DNA of 64,000 bases from Dendrolimus kikuchii (lineage: Eukaryota > Arthropoda > Insecta > Lepidoptera > Lasiocampidae). Positions 62,848 to 64,000 of the stretch are shown here, one piece after another. The position numbers were made by a program, and so were the translations under genes. The notes beneath the pieces are model-generated. The model searched no databases and had not been told where the DNA came from. It worked only from the letters and a program-made list of their open reading frames with translations. How positions within the stretch are numbered: the stretch's first letter is position 1; each line of letters opens with the position of its first letter. The stretch lies in NCBI GenBank assembly GCA_019925095.2, contig CM034403.1, positions 186,001 to 250,000 of the forward strand, written 5' to 3'.

Positions 62848-63172
62848 TTTTTTTTTATTGCAGATTTCAGCAGACAAGCAGAAGGGCCACCTGATGTAAA
62901 GCGGTTACCATCGCCAATAGACATTTGTAACACCAAAGGTGCTACAAATGCACCAGGTAGTAGGGCGTTTGCCCGACTGGATTGCTACCACCCCTGGTCT
63001 AAAGTATGTCGCCATAACAACCTTGAGTTGTGTTCCGGCATTAGTGACCAGGTTCCAGTCTCCCTTAAGAGAGCAGCAGCGTATTTGTAGCAACTTTGGT
63101 GTTGCAAATGTCCATAGGCGATGGTAACCGCTTTCCATCAAGTGGAACCTGGTTACTGATGCCGGAACGCAT
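62848..63172. mobile_element. SINE-like family A foldback
   Basis: The block runs minus (62848-62952), then plus (62953-63146), then minus again (63147-63172). The outer parts are the reverse complement of the middle over the GGTAACCGC and CAAATGTCCAT region. It is a rearranged copy and not a simple insertion. Confidence 0.75.
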
Positions 63173-63560
63173 CGCATCGCAACGCATAAAACAATACGTT
63201 TTAATGCCTTTAAAACTTGTAATGTGAAAATATCTAAATTACAAATTAAAACAGTAAAAGTATCAGAAAGAAACGGATTTTCAACTTTCTATTTGAAAAA
63301 TAAAATTGTACTACACAGCGAATTCGTATTGCAGTGATATCAGGCATTCACATGCTGTCGTAATTTCATCCTAAAACTTGAAGCGCTGTGTTTCTCCATA
63401 TACACACGTTACACCGCCGTCTGTATGTTGTCAGGATGCATTCGCACGAGATGAAACTCGAGGAAGGACAAGATTGCCTCTGTGAATTTGAGTGTAGTTT
63501 ATTTGTAAGGGAGTTTTATGCATTCGACAACAGACGTCTTCTGGACAACTGTATAATGAG
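63173..63560. other. Non-coding stretch, nothing recognised
   Basis: Frame 63388-63624 has no motif. No repeat matched. Confidence 0.4.
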
Positions 63561-64000
63561 TCTGTTGTTTTTGTTTTTTAACAACTCTACGGACTCGAGT
63601 TCCGTACCCTTTTGTACGACTTAATTTCCAGAGTTTATATACGCTTATTGTTTATTTTTGTTACTGTGTGTGACATTAATTTAGTGATTTTTATTTTCTG
63701 GTGTACCTTAAGAATAACTTATTATATTAATTTATTCTAGTTTTGATACTAAACTTATACTAATGTGGAGTGTATCTGATACATGCTGGTGTTGTGAGGA
63801 AGTGCATGCGCAGTGTGGGCCTCTTGTCTTTACCCATATATATTAACCTAACTAGTGCCTACACAAAGAGCCTAAAAATTAATAACCCAGGCACAAAAAA
63901 GAAAAAAACAACACACATGGCACTAGATAGGAGAATATATATAAGTATAGATATAAGGCCCACACTGCACATGCACTTCCTCACAACACCAGCATGTAAC
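63561..64000. mobile_element. Dispersed family G with a large inverted repeat
   Basis: Family G (CTCTACGGACTCGAGTTCCG onward) runs to 63858. It is followed, after a ~67-bp spacer, by its reverse complement from 63926 to the window end (GGCACTAG... to CACCAGCATG). Confidence 0.75.

Overview
This window is eukaryotic, repeat-dense DNA with no recognisable host gene. The repeat families and their arrangement fit a lepidopteran insect (moth or butterfly). That is an inference from TE content: RTE 3' ends with ATAC/TGTA tails, R1-clade C-termini, a BEL/Pao element, LINE tails ending in TTTGAA repeats, and tRNA-derived SINEs. No marker gene is present and I do not name a species. There is no operon structure, no bacterial signal and no CRISPR. 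Nearly every long open frame belongs to a transposable element.

Layout. 0-5 kb: a damaged Penelope-like element with mirrored ends, a 23-bp minisatellite broken by two insertions, and SINE-like and LTR fragments. 5-13 kb: RTE tails, an inverted-repeat family starting ACCGACTTC, and two lepidopteran-type families whose ends read CCCGCGACTTCG and CCCGGCAGACGTTG. 13-19 kb: a cluster of five LTRs from one Ty3-like family (three further full-length copies and two pieces lie elsewhere), an R1 tail, an AACTACC-rich minisatellite and a CAGA microsatellite. 19-33 kb: a tRNA-type SINE, a ~140-bp tandem array, AT microsatellites, and an inverted pair of ~520-bp arms, one of them split by a SINE-like insertion.

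33.5-38.7 kb: an apparently intact two-ORF LINE (RING/PHD-like ORF1 plus endonuclease/reverse transcriptase ORF2) with an unexpected third hydrophobic frame between them. 38.9-39.8 kb: an R1-clade tail. 42.8-49.4 kb: a near-complete BEL/Pao retrotransposon on the minus strand with three clear lesions. 53.4-54 kb: a LINE C-terminus with a nuclease-like motif. 54.4-57.1 kb: a tandem array grown from an internal piece of a dispersed family, interrupted by two copies of a LINE-tail segment and by odd mosaic units. 58.5-64 kb: inverted duplications, foldback SINE-like DNA and a large imperfect palindrome at the right edge.

Most elements are dead fragments or solo LTRs. The LINE at 33.8-38.4 kb is the only one whose two enzymatic frames both look uninterrupted. 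The best candidates for something undescribed are the LINE's middle ORF, the ATAT-preferring solo-LTR family, and the mosaic satellite at 54.4-57.1 kb, part of which may be an assembly artefact.
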